From Rutstroemia sp. NJR-2017a BVV2 (Eukaryota > Ascomycota > Leotiomycetes > Helotiales > Rutstroemiaceae): a stretch of DNA of 64,000 bases. The stretch is from assembly GCA_002946415.1 (NCBI GenBank), contig NJPS01000045.1, positions 372,001 through 436,000 on the forward strand, given 5' to 3'. Position numbers and translations under genes: made by a program. Shown here piece after piece: positions 12,648 to 23,644 of this stretch (position 1 is its first letter; each line of letters starts with the position of its first letter). The notes below the pieces were generated by a model that was not told the DNA's origin, did no database searches, and saw only the letters and a list, made by a program, of their open reading frames with translations.

Positions 12648-14913
12648 TTATTGAGCAAACGCTCCGGGTTGAGGAGGATACATCCTTTGGCGTTTCTCCG
12701 GATGGTCATCTGGCGGCCCAGAGCCGCTCATATCGGACATTACCCTCCTATGTGGGGGCCTTTGAGGGGGCAAAGATGATGGGGGCTGTGGAAATGCTGA
12801 CTGCGGATGAGAATGTGTGGGTGTCATGGAGTAAGGGGTATTGTCTCTTCCGGGTTGCATATACACATTCGGAGTAGATGTTACAACTGGAGACGCTCCC
12901 TGCAGCTGGCCCGGGGAGTGCCACGAGGTTGCTGTTTGCGGCGACTTTCCGGGGGAAGGATCATCCTTAATCGATTGTGCTGCAGACAACTGTCCTATAT
13001 TCAGGCCTAGTGGCGCATGACCTTGGTTCGGTGTGACAAACCCTCCTGGGTGGGGCATCTGCGCTGAGTTGGAAAATTGAGGTACAGGCTTCTTGTACTG
13101 AGACAAGTGTTTCTCTAATGCTTTAATCATGCCCTCTTTTGTAAAAGGTTTGGGTAAAACGTCGTTCATGCCTACCAAGAGTTAGTCATTGCTGAAGTTA
13201 GTTCTCTAGTTGATGCAACTGACCATATCGGAAGTACATGTCAATATCGTCAGTCCGAATATTCGATGTCATGGCAATAATGGGAATATCATGACGTATT
13301 TCTCGTATACAAACGGTTGCTGAAACTCCGTCCAGATGGGGCATGATGATATCCATCAGTATAAGGTCGAATGCGTTGGCGGCAGTGTTCATCTTATTTA
13401 CCGCCTCAAGACCATCGCGCTAGAAAGTATAAGCTTAATACATGGGGCAGCATGGCGCATCAGTGAACTCACAGCTGTATCTACTTGACACTCAAAAGCT
13501 TGTAGGAATTTAGCCCCAATCCGCGCGCAAACCTTGTCGTCCTCCACAAGTAAAATCCTAGGTTTATGGTCTCCCCATATCGAATCTTCCTTTTTCCGCC
13601 CATTCAATAATTGTTGAGGTGGTTCGACCTGTGGTATTATATCAGGAGGTAGACTGTTGGGAGGCATCATTCCGGTAGTTGGTAGGGAGTAAGGAATATT
13701 GTGGATATGTTCGCTGTTGACAGGATCGATACCGTTTGTAGCGCCTACAGGATAAACCATGTTTTCTAAGTCCAGCTTATCAACCGCATATCCAATATTT
13801 CCACTGGATGCTGCCGCCGAATGGGCAGGTAAGATGGAAGCGCCTGAATCGGTTGGGGGTGTCGAGTAATCAATGCGTGTATGATAGTCAGTGCTCATTT
13901 GTTCTAGGTCCTTACTGGGCAAATTCTCGGCCGAAAACTCTCGCAGGAGGGCAGTAGCTCGTTGTAAGGGAGTTGCAGGACGATCATCGATGGCGCCGTT
14001 CTCAGATGGTCCTCCAACCATGTTGTTGCCGTTAGGGTATCCGGCAATACGATTATTGCGCCGCTGGGACGTATCGACATCGTGCAAAAAGCCCATAACG
14101 CTGTGCATAACTCGTTCATGATTCTTAACGAATTTCTGTAAATCCACCACCTGCTGTAATAATACCACATGGCCTTGCGCTAGCTCCTGGTAACGTTCGG
14201 ACAAGCCTTGTAGTTGCTGTTGGGTTGCCATCAACTGACTGTTAAGAAGGTCCATCTGCTGCTGGGCTGGGTATGAATCATCGTTACTTTGAGCTGCTTT
14301 CCTCGGGGCAGGAGCCTTTCGTCTGATGTTATCCAGCGAATCTTTTTTATTCGCTTGGAACTCCGGGTGGTTAAATTCCCAAGCCTGTATGTAAAATCAG
14401 CACTCGAATGTACGTTGGCAACTCGAAGTGCACCTACACCTGGTCCATAAGGCGACGGAATATTGTCTTCATTATTTTGTCGGACCTTGTGAAAATCGTA
14501 TTTATTAAGCTGTCTAACAAAACTGGCAAAGTTGCTGTGCTTGAAATGTTTGGGTAGGATCTCCTTTGTAAACTTTTCGTTCTACAGCCAATATCAATAT
14601 TCAGGAAAACTTCACATGGGACCAAGAAGCATACTTCAAGCACCACAAAGCTCTTCCCGCCTTCTCCCCATCGGACAATCGATTCGTATGTTGGATCTTC
14701 GAGCATTCTATCAAGCATTTGCAGGTTAGCGATCTGTCGCATACACACTGGCTATATTAGGGTAGACTAAGGCGGTATTTGCTCACTTATAGAGTTTGCG
14801 GACCTGAAAATGTTAGCAACGAAGGTACGGCGGCGCAACAACAGAAGGTGACTTACAAAGTCGCTGGAATTGTTGGCGGAGGACGAACCGCCCATATCTC
14901 CAGACTTGTCCAT
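12648..14913 (-). CDS. SKN7: Transcription factor/response regulator Skn7 (HSF domain + receiver)
   Basis: Skn7 is the nuclear response regulator of the fungal two-component phosphorelay, acting in oxidative, osmotic and cell-wall stress. Seven exons give 640 residues: 14913-14857, 14803-14787, 14707-14635, 14581-14438, 14384-13473, 13419-13224 and 13171-12648. The HSF-type DNA-binding domain covers about residues 17-120, with [46 protein letters not shown] and AWEFNHPEF. Gln-rich coiled coil follows at about 137-185. The receiver starts RILLVEDDK (373-381), with acidic residues E378 and D379, the phospho-acceptor Asp in LILMDIIMP (D424) and the conserved Lys in LPKPF (K474). The C-terminal tail is Pro/Ser rich. 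The 17-nt second exon is set by the VRKLYK match. The receiver keeps every key residue, so phosphorelay control is expected. Confidence 0.96.
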
Positions 14914-15005
14914 CGCGCCCTCAAGAACCTTCATTGGCGGGAGAAAAGACTATGGCCCGCCCGCCAAATTATCGCGAACAGCAACGAGCGTATCGGAAGG
15001 AGAAT

Positions 15006-15025
15006 AATTTATATATATATAAATT
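15006..15025. promoter_or_regulatory. SKN7: Perfect 20-bp AT palindrome, possible TATA region of SKN7
   Basis: The run AATTT, five AT pairs, AAATT is its own reverse complement. It lies 93 bp upstream of the SKN7 start codon, where it could act as a TATA element. Function is inferred from position alone. Confidence 0.4.
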
Positions 15026-16052
15026 CGCGATGGAACGTATGTTTCGAGGTACCTCGTAGCACAGTAACCTTTTTTAATGCACGGCCCTCTGCCAGTGTTT
15101 GTGTGGTAGGTAGGCCGAGACTCACTCACGCACACGGTCAACAGTGAGCGCGGGCGCGGGCGTGAGCGTGATAATCCCTGGGGTTGAATAAGGCGATAAT
15201 AATATCCTGTGTGATGCTGATAGACGGCGACCGATGTTCCCCCTGTCTTGGTGTATTGTACAGTAATTGTGTATAGATGTGCAGGTCTGCTTGCGACCGG
15301 ATTCTCGATGATCAAAGGTCTAGATTTAATGAAGAACGAAGACAGGAAAAGAGGGATGATAGGAAAGGTTAAGTTATGGCGTGAAGAAGCTGGGCTGGGG
15401 GTGACACTACCAATGCCAAATAATAAGAGAACATGGCAAAGAAGTTACTTTTGCTAACTAGGCTTGCAGGGCTTGCAGATTTGCAAGCTTTTGGTGTGAA
15501 CTATTATCTCCGCTAGCACTGATTAGGATAGTCGTGGTGGTGCGAGCCGAGCGAAGAGGCAGTGTGGTTGTATCTGTAAGGTTGAGATCTTGGCTCAAGA
15601 TTATAACTGATCTCCTGGGCACCTTTTTCTGACTAGTAACCCGCATCCCACGGTATTAAATATGTAATTATATGAATCCCCGGAATATAAAAAGGCAGGT
15701 GGAAAGAGAAGAGGCTACTACACTTTGCAGTCGGTGGACTACATTACAGTAAGGAGTCCTCCATAAGTTTATCCGTGGTCAAGGATAAGAGGTACAGCGC
15801 GGTCTATTTTGGCTAATAAGATTAAGACTTTTCCACGGGACATTCGTGGCACTCTACCCAGCGAGAGCCCAATGCCAGTACAGTATACACGACCTCGGTC
15901 CTGTGGACAACTCAAACCGGCCACTTTCATGTCCATGTGGAACGGTCAGAATAGTGGGAACAACAAATGATGAGTGCTAGCTAAACCGGTTTCATCCATC
16001 AAACAATCTAGCAATCTAACAACGTTCACGGGCACGGAGATATAGTGCGAAG

Positions 16053-16084
16053 TAGCTGGTAGCTGGTAGCTAGCTAGCAGCTAG
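16053..16084. repeat. TAGCTGG/TAGC short repeat
   Basis: Tandem TAGCTGG units grade into TAGCTAGC and AGCTAG, forming a partly self-complementary patch in the SKN7 upstream region. Confidence 0.7.
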
Positions 16085-18718
16085 ATGAATAGTCGGCTTG
16101 CTAACTGGGCTCGCTGGGTTAATAGTACTTCCACTTGTTGGATACGAGGAGGTCCAACGAAACAGTCTGCTGCAGTCAACGAGGAAGCGCCGTATTCGAA
16201 AGGCATTCTCTGCCCAAGGCCCGGAATCGATCGCAGAACGATAGTACGACCGATCAAGTACTTTCTTTCGCCAAAGGCAGAATGAGGTCAGTCCCAGCTT
16301 CTTGTGCTCTCAGAGTCTCAGTACTCGAGCACCGGAGAAACAGTTCTGACAAGTGAGGATTTTGATAAAGCTTTCTGTTCTCTTGATATAACACGCCCGT
16401 CCTCGTTATGGTCCTAGTCAATGCTCTGTAGCCGAGCATGCATTGTGTGTTAATCAGGCAATTGATCGGCAGTTCTCACATTTTTCATCAGAACTTTGGT
16501 ACTTCGTACATTCCTGGAATATACGAGATTAAAGATACATAGGTTCTTTCAGAAAATCTACAGTTTCTTCCGGAGATACTTCCATGCTTTCTTTCATTGG
16601 GTAGATTAGACCGCGGTATTGTTCTTTGCTCTCATTCCAGCTTCTAAAGTTACCGGCTCTTCGCACAGCACGCCGGAAAAAGGAAATCCCAAAGGACTGG
16701 GAACTGATGACGCAGGGTGGGAGGAAGGTCAAAGCAGCCACAGCCGAGGACGATCGCTTCACCGCACGAACGCGGCACAAGGTAAAAATTGAAAAAAGCT
16801 TTCTGATATCCCATTACGATCGTCCAATCCGAAACGGACGCGAAAGGGTTCGATTCTTTCGAGAAGCTCACGCTGCATCTGTAGTTGTGAGTTAAGTCGG
16901 GACCGGAATGGCAGCCCACATTTTCGGCATCTCCAAATTGGCTACTGTACCTTATCTCGGGATGAGTTATCCACAGCATTTTTACACATGTACGAAGTAT
17001 GCAAAGTGCGGATCCCACCACCAACACCCCCTACCCGGGTATTTTCAGGCCCAGGGATAACTTCCGAGAGGTTTTTTCTCGCAGGCTCCATTCTTTAACC
17101 GCTAACCGCATGTCGGGCGCATAAGATTCACCGATCACATCCTCGCACTGGGAGATTGTGGCTTGCTGTTTGCCGGGTTTATCAACGTACAACTCGTATC
17201 CCATCATTGCTTTTGGTAGATTTTGGATCTCATACCAGTACCATTATCCAAGCTTATGCTCATAGCTAGTAGGTAGGCAACATGCGGTCTTCATCCACGT
17301 GTGCCCTCGCTGTACATTTCCCATGCCGAATATAACAAAGTTCGTCCCTATCCCATGTCTTTTCAAGGGCTCAGTGGGACGGTCAACTTTAGTTCGCTCA
17401 CCCGACTCAGCCAGTTGTTGGTGCTCATTACTGATGTAGACGTATCTGCTGGCAAGTTTTATGGGCTCTGGCTACACCGTATGCAAGTGGTATGCAGGTT
17501 GCGAGCGAACCATCAATCAAATGATCGCTCCCTTGCTACCATTCCGTTTCAACCATGAAAGCGACGATCTAACCACATACGAAGTATTGCCGTGCTGCAT
17601 GTTCATCCGTGCTTGGCTGATGCCATTGGATGGTACACAAATCCAAGATACCCTGAGGTGACAGGTGGAACCCCTCCTTTACAGATGTGTGTTGTGTAAC
17701 GTGGTGTCTCGTACATGCCCCTGCGCTGCTGACAACCCCCACATCACAGGTTCTTGGGGGTGATAAGATAAGTATTGGTACTTGACTCAAGTGCTTGCAT
17801 ACATTTCACAGCCTTTCAAGTGTCTACACGAAGGTCCGACTCTGCGCACTCCTCTTGGGACACCGGCCGCTTCTCCGCCTCATTCTATCCATCTCTAGGA
17901 GGTAGCTTCAGCCATTACCTGCCCGGAGAATATGCGAGTTTTACTACACCAGAGGTTGCAAGCCATATAGTACTATGACAGACAAACTTCATGGGAATGC
18001 TTCTTTATTTAACCTCTTTTGTCGTTCATAGGACTAACATAGGAAGGCCGATCCACATTGCGCATACTGTACGAAGTAGGTGTGGTAGGAAGCGGGTATA
18101 TTGTGGTTTGGAAATAGACGCCTGTCGTTCATGATTCAAACGTCTCCCCCACCTGCCAAACCACTCCAGATGAGGGGCACTGTTTGAAGTGCACCAACTG
18201 AAAGTGTGCCGGCAGCTGACACTGTAAGTAGCTAACCTTCGAATCAACTTCGACTGGGTTTCGACCAGGATCTGGCCGTGATACCCGATAGCAAACACAC
18301 ATCCGACACTGGCAGCTAGATCAGATGGCTTGGGCGAAGATGGGGTCGTGGCAGAGCAGGCTGCCCATTCTCTTCAACATTTGTGGCTCGTGACGTATTA
18401 TATCCGTACAGAAACCCCATGACACTGTTGGGGAGCGGCCTTGAGCTTGGAGAGCGTCTTCCTTCCGTTCTCTCATGGAGGTGGACAGTTGAAGTCAAGA
18501 TCTCATATCGCCTACGACTGGCGCGGTCGTCGTAGACCTCAACTCAACTGGCCTGACTGGAGTGAGCAGTCTGGGTCCTTAGCTCTGAAGATATCTGTTA
18601 CTGGTGCAAATTGCGGATAGCTTCGTATATATGCTCGAAGTGATGGGACAAGAAGCGACAGGCTAAGGGTGTGGTATTCACTGCACAAGGCTGACCACAC
18701 ATTTACGTTTATTAATAC

Positions 18719-19124
18719 TCATTGGATCGAAGCCTTCAACTTTTCATGGATCTTCATAACAACAACAGCATCAGAACTCCCCTTCACGTCGAGTCCTGTG
18801 ACCGCGACGGTCTTGTCTCGAGATTTCATCCCCTTGATCACTTCCACATCAGACTTTGGACAATCAAAGATCTTAGCACTGTTAGAAGCCACACTGGTAA
18901 TTATGATTTGTAGACATGCATACATCGCTCATCACTTTTCTCACAGCCTTATTTGCTTCTCCCTCTCGTGCTTGAGCAGAAACACAAACTTCGACCTGGG
19001 ATTCGGTAACAGCTAGAATGCCCTCTCTTTGCTTGCTTGCACCAGGCTTGACATGACATTGAAGAAGTATCTTGCTGAGGGCGGACTTTCCTGATGCCGC
19101 AATATAGCGTACAGCAGAGGCCAT
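18719..19124 (-). CDS. Small DUF167 (UPF0235/YggU-like) protein
   Basis: DUF167 proteins are small alpha/beta proteins found in bacteria and eukaryotes; their role is not settled. Two exons, 19124-18924 and 18871-18719, give 117 residues. The N-terminal half holds the family pattern [14 protein letters not shown], then [14 protein letters not shown]. The second exon gives [22 protein letters not shown], the usual core of the second half. The acceptor at 18872 is chosen because it restores the spacing between ANKAV and CPKSDVEV known in this family; a nearer acceptor would leave a five-residue insertion. The protein ends at KLKASIQ. It is divergent from the HAD-domain gene, with 325 bp between starts. 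Confidence 0.85.
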
Positions 19125-19449
19125 GGAGTTTGAGAATTCAAGATTCTTCGCGCGGTACAGAAGAGACGTTGTCGCGGAAGCGGATTGGATAATGGACGGA
19201 TAAGAAGCACTAGGCTTAAAGTGGAAAAGCGTTTATTTTAAGGTGTTTGGAGAGATCTCGAGGCTGTAGCTACCAATATCATTTACAACATCAAAATTCT
19301 CTAACTCATTTTCATTCTCAATACACGATTGTTGTAAAGCTGGACTTTTGTCACATACGAGAGCTGAAGGCTGTATTCACTTGTACGATTTCATCCTGTA
19401 TTCTTTCGTCAAGAAATTGCGCACCTTGCGTGCCATTTTCGGACTTGCG
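19125..19449. promoter_or_regulatory. Shared divergent promoter region
   Basis: This 325 bp lies between the start codons of the DUF167 gene (left, minus) and the HAD-domain gene (right, plus), so both promoters must fit here. No element is recognised. Confidence 0.5.
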
Positions 19450-21283
19450 ATGGCAAACCCTCAGAATGGGGCAACTCCCACTCAATATACTATCACTGCA
19501 TTGAACCGGTGGTCTGTCGCAAATAAGCAATTGCCATGTAGGGTGAATCTCTACTGTGCTACGATTGTTTGCTAATGGTTTCTAGCTGTGGACAAAATAA
19601 AGGCATTGCATGTCTATGATTTCGATAATACTTGTATGTCCTTGCCTTGCCTCTGACATCCTGCGAATCCACCAACTGACTTTATTTGTAGTATTCAACA
19701 GTCCTTTACCGAATCCGAAACTGTGGAACGGTCCAACAATTGGCTTTTTACAAACTCAAGATACATTTGCAAGTGGAGGTTGGTGGCACGATGCCCGAAT
19801 CCTTGCGGCCACTGGTGAAGGGGTTGAAAAAGAGGAGCCTCGAGCATGGGAAGGTTGGTGGAACGAACGTATTGTTGATCTCATCCAGCTTAGCATGCAA
19901 CAAAAAGATGCTCTCTCCATTCTGTTAACCGGCCGGTCGGAGACAGGCTTTGCTGAGTTGATAAAGAGAATGATTGCGAGTAAAGGTCTCGACGTAGACA
20001 TGGTAGTCCTGAAGCCCGCGGCAGGTCCTAACAACCAGAAGTTCTCAAGTACCATGGCATTCAAGCAAGTGTTCTTGGAGACGCTGGTCGAGACATATAA
20101 AGATGCCGAGGAGATCAGAATCTACGAAGATAGGGTTAGACACGTTAAAGCTTTCAGAGATTTTTTCACGGATTACAACATGCGCCAAAACGGTGTGGGT
20201 GGCGTTCCATCACGCGGGTCTATTACTGCTGAAGTAATCCAAGTGGCAGACGGAGCCACTCTTCTTGACCCTGTTATGGAAGCCGCGGAGGTGCAACGTT
20301 TGATCAATGATCATAACGCTGCTATCGATGCAGGCCGAAAGGGGCAAAGGCTTCAGATCAAGAAGACTGTTTTCTATACTGGATATTTGATCAATAATAC
20401 TGACACGCAGAGGCTGCTTACTCTAGCCCAACTTCCGTCGAACATGCCAGATACGGAGGCCAAGTTTCTGGCCAATAATGTACTCATTACCCCTCGTCCT
20501 TGTCCGGAAAGTATCTTGCAAAAGGTCGGCGGCATGGGGAGCAAAACTACTTGGGAAGTGACAGGCACGGCGGTTTTTGAGAATAAGATTTGGGCTGCAC
20601 GTGTACGACCTGTCCCAGAGACAAAGAAATTTTACACCGAAAATCCTATCCCGATCGTAGTTCTCGCATTGCGAAAAGGAGCTCGACCAATTGACGCAGG
20701 TAAGATCCAGAACTGGCAACCTGTGCCACCTGAGAAGGCATTTGTTTTCGAGAGCACGGTTGGTGAAAAAGTACTTCTTCGCATCGAGGAAGAAGACCTC
20801 CAGGAGAACGAGTACGAGAGTTTGTTCCCCAATAAGTCGTTCAAGCGCAAGCACACCCAGGATGATGAGCCCAGGCAACCAAACGGCCACTTCGGTGGCC
20901 ACAACCAGGGCAACAATAAAGGTGGACAACAAGGCAACTTTGGTGGCCGCGGCGGGAGAAACAATCACAGGGGAGGCGGGTCACAACGCGGCTACCGTGG
21001 CAACAACAACCGCGGAGGCAACGGCGGCGGTGGTGGCGGCGGCAGAAATAAAGGAGGCCGCGGTTATAACTACAGGTCGCTCGATGATGTTGGCGAACGA
21101 AGTACTATGGCCACACCCCCGGTATACAACCCTGCCGTTGCGTACGAAGACTTCCCGCCTCTGCAAAAGGTGTACCAAACACCGCAGCAGCTGGTGCAAC
21201 AGCAGTTCCAACAGTACCAGGCGCAGTTGCAGAAGAGTAATGGAGGGAAGGGAAACGCGAATGGGGAGTTGCAGTACTTTTAG
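19450..21283 (+). CDS. HAD-domain 'Swiss Army Knife RNA repair-like' protein with RGG/Asn-rich tail
   Basis: Three exons, 19450-19537, 19586-19633 and 19692-21283, give 575 residues. The HAD hydrolase motif I, HVYDFDNTLF, lies at about residues 38-47 with Asp41 and Asp43 in the catalytic places. A Thr/Ser motif II follows in SILLTGRSE. GWWHDARILAATGEG and GWWNERIVDL match the family called Swiss Army Knife RNA repair-like, linked by name to RNA end processing; the substrate is unknown. From about residue 425 the protein becomes Asn/Gln/Gly rich with RGG repeats, a pattern of RNA-binding, condensate-forming tails, and it ends in a Gln-rich helix-like stretch and NGELQYF. The start at 19450 is preferred to the in-frame ATG at 19610 because only the spliced form restores DFDNTLF. 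Confidence 0.85.
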
Positions 21284-21977
21284 GGTTGTGATGGTTCTTG
21301 ATGTTCTCTTTGCTTTCTTTGGGTGTTCCTTGATACCGGTTATTCGTCACAGTCGTCAGATATGACATGATATTGAGATGTTACTGTTATGCATGGCATG
21401 AATGGCGTTAGAGTCCGGGTCATGCTCTATGTTTGTACGTCTGTATAAAATTTTATGGAATGGAGCTAGGAGCTAGGAAATTCGAAATTCTTGGGCGGGG
21501 AAAAGAGCGGTAGGCGCAATATTGTTGTTAAGGTGGGAGGAAAACTTTATTGTATGGCTGTCCTTTCTGTTCTATATATACTTGCACAGGACCTTTAATG
21601 TATAGGGTTTTTCGGTTGAGCATTCCTCGCAACCTTTGCAAAATGATCGATCAGTAAGTGGATCGTTGTTTGTTGAGTCTCATTCATCAGTATGGATGGA
21701 ATACCCTTGTTGCTTTCATAATTGAAGGTAGTGGGTAGTCATGGTCAGTTGGGTGCGAGGTGGTGTATTATTTTCTCTTTTCATATAAGTTAAAAAGTCG
21801 TTCCATGTCTTGAAGTTTGTACGTTCCCTCGAGATAACCTCTCTCCTAATGCAATGCCAAGTGGTATCATCCATCCGTATCAAACTCCTCAGGTTAATCG
21901 AAGAATCGTCTTTCTAGCAAAGTGTAGCAAAGCATACGTGAGACATGTCCCTCTCACTGGTTTGTTTTTTCACCAAA
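21284..21977. other. Intergenic, convergent 3' ends
   Basis: This 694 bp lies between the stops of the HAD/RGG and BTB genes and probably holds both 3' UTRs. No gene or notable repeat is seen. Confidence 0.6.
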
Positions 21978-23138
21978 CTATCCATCCACCACATCCCGCA
22001 TGTGGTACTTCTTGTTAGGATTGATGACACAATTCTCCGCGTGTTCATTCCCGGTTGTAGTGGCAGGGAATCTCAACTTCAGGAACAGATTTAACGTTAG
22101 GTCGAAGTTTCTGAACGCAGCCGCTAAGTAATTCAGATGCCCGTCTCCACCAGCTTGTTCCGCCATACGGTCAATGATGTATTCGCGTAGTGGTAAGACG
22201 GGAGACATGTTGTATTTGTAAGCTAGTTCTACGTGCTTCTCGGGAATGGCTCGGTGGGCAGAAATGCGGCAGTAGGCTTCGATGGCTTGGTTGAAGAGGG
22301 CGGGCCATTTGAGCTCTGCAGCGAAGAGACATAGGAAAAAGAGGGCTGATTGGAGGGTGTTCCGTTCAGCATCGGGGCCGCTTGCCGTTTTTGAGGCCGC
22401 GGAGGCTTCTGAAGTGGAGATTGAGGGTGGTCCGATTGAAGTATTCTGATGCGGATGACTGAAGACTGGGGAGGGATTTTGGGATGATTGGCCTGAGGGG
22501 GATGGAGTACTTGCCAATGTTGACACGGAAGTTTGAGCTGCTAATGATCGACTTGAGTGCTCGAATGCGGTTGAGGAGGTTCTTTCACCAGAGGTAGAGG
22601 AAGCTACGTCCGAAAACAACCATGGACATTCTCGTGTGACTTTTGGAGTAAACTGGGCCGACGACGCGATTCCTGGTTCACACTTGATTGTTTGAGCAAC
22701 ATTTGATGGGCGGCAAAGCTCCGATAATTGTTTGATTGCCGGCAGTTGCTCGAGCGGTGCTGGCGGTTCGAGTGCTGCCTGACAACCCCTATCATATGGG
22801 AGTTCTCCTGGAACGTTATTTCCATTCGACGTACTCCTTGGCGGTACAGAAGAACCGGATGACGAATGATTTTGGATTTTCTTCTCCATTTCTGCAACCC
22901 CAGGAATTGTACCACGGTAAATCCATCCAACGAAGAGTGCAACGGCTGCTGGTTTTGCCTTGTCGAAGTGGACCTCGTTCTTGCTTTCTACGTTCGATTG
23001 GTTAAGAACTTCTCTGAAATATTTGGATTGAGATGTCAAGAGCTTCTTGTGGACAACGAAATGCTTGCGTTTGGGTCCGACAATGATGTCCACGACTTCT
23101 GTCCCAAGGTCCCTGTGATGATAATTTGAAGTAAGCAT
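21978..23138 (-). CDS. BTB/POZ domain protein
   Basis: A single exon of 386 residues. The BTB fold is at the N-terminus: VVDIIVGPKRKHFVVHKKLLTS, SKYFREVLNQ, then VALFVGWIYRGTIP (about residues 15-80). Fungal proteins of this kind may act as Cul3 adaptors or in other protein contacts; nothing here shows which. The middle (about 85-255) is Ser/Pro/Thr rich and probably disordered. The C-terminal third is helical, with LFFLCLFAAELKWPALFNQAIEAY, of the sort often seen after fungal BTB domains. It ends YHMRDVVDG. The first ATG is used; a TATATATATAAAA run lies only about 10 bp upstream of it, so the true 5' end deserves a check. It is divergent from PRI1 by 506 bp. Confidence 0.85.
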   Translation of the reverse strand: MLTSNYHHRDLGTEVVDIIVGPKRKHFVVHKKLLTSQSKYFREVLNQSNVESKNEVHFDKAKPAAVALFVGWIYRGTIPGVAEMEKKIQNHSSSGSSVPPRSTSNGNNVPGELPYDRGCQAALEPPAPLEQLPAIKQLSELCRPSNVAQTIKCEPGIASSAQFTPKVTRECPWLFSDVASSTSGERTSSTAFEHSSRSLAAQTSVSTLASTPSPSGQSSQNPSPVFSHPHQNTSIGPPSISTSEASAASKTASGPDAERNTLQSALFFLCLFAAELKWPALFNQAIEAYCRISAHRAIPEKHVELAYKYNMSPVLPLREYIIDRMAEQAGGDGHLNYLAAAFRNFDLTLNLFLKLRFPATTTGNEHAENCVINPNKKYHMRDVVDG

Positions 23139-23644
23139 AAGATATATATAAAACCCTTTGAGTTTGTTCGTCCTGATTTAGGAGCCCAATTTAAGCAAAC
23201 AGGAAGCTAAGCAGATGAAAGTTCCTCTGTAGTTGAATCATTGTGAAATCCTGTCATGTCAAGAGTCCGAAGACTTTGGGGTTTTGCAGGGGGCATGATG
23301 CGGTTGAACGTACTCAGCTTTTGTGAAGAAAACATTGGGTGAAGTTTCCTCCATAATGTTCATCTATATTCTCTGCTGGCCTCCGAGTTCATGAAGTTTA
23401 GATCGACTTGAGGCACATGATTGTCAAGTTTTTGCTCCGTGAATCGAGTCGGGAAGGAGGGGCTTCAGCCTTGAGAAATTAATGTTAGCCTCGCATACTT
23501 ACACTTATCAGCTTATCTTAGCGTATAACCAGACGGAAATGCACTTTCGCGTCCCGACGCGTCTCCTGTCACGTCCATCTAAATTGATTTTTGACATTGA
23601 ATCAATTGTAGGAAAGCCTCGGACAAAACCACAATTCTTGAAAT
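23139..23644. promoter_or_regulatory. Divergent promoter region of BTB gene and PRI1
   Basis: This 506 bp lies between two outward-facing genes. A TATATATATAAAA-like run at about 23143-23155 is next to the BTB start. An ACGCGTC sequence, the MluI-box core (ACGCGT) expected for S-phase DNA synthesis genes, is at about 23557-23563, roughly 85 bp before the PRI1 start. Confidence 0.5.
23557..23563 (+). promoter_or_regulatory. PRI1: Possible MCB element before PRI1
   Basis: The sequence GACGCGTC contains ACGCGT, the MluI cell-cycle box bound by MBF in yeasts and common before DNA replication genes. It sits about 85 bp upstream of the primase start. One hexamer can occur by chance, so this is a suggestion from position and gene function. 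Confidence 0.45.

Larger units (their letters stand above)
14914..18718. other. 3.8 kb gene-free region upstream of SKN7
   Basis: This stretch lies between the SKN7 start and the stop of the DUF167 gene. It should hold the SKN7 promoter and leader. Visible items are a 20-bp AT palindrome at 15006-15025, a TAGCTGG-type repeat at 16053-16084 and four exact copies of TACGAAGTA in either orientation (16500, 16991, 17578, 18070). Frames up to 125 codons occur on both strands but none shows domain patterns or spliceable neighbours. No transposon ends were seen. Confidence 0.55.

Noticed and set aside
16650..17027. 125-codon minus-strand frame upstream of SKN7
   Set aside because: Cys/Trp-rich random composition, no spliceable partners or known motif.
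19610..19690. In-frame ATG at 19610 as start of the HAD-domain protein
   Set aside because: It would read through a clear GT-AG intron and destroy the DFDNTLF catalytic motif.
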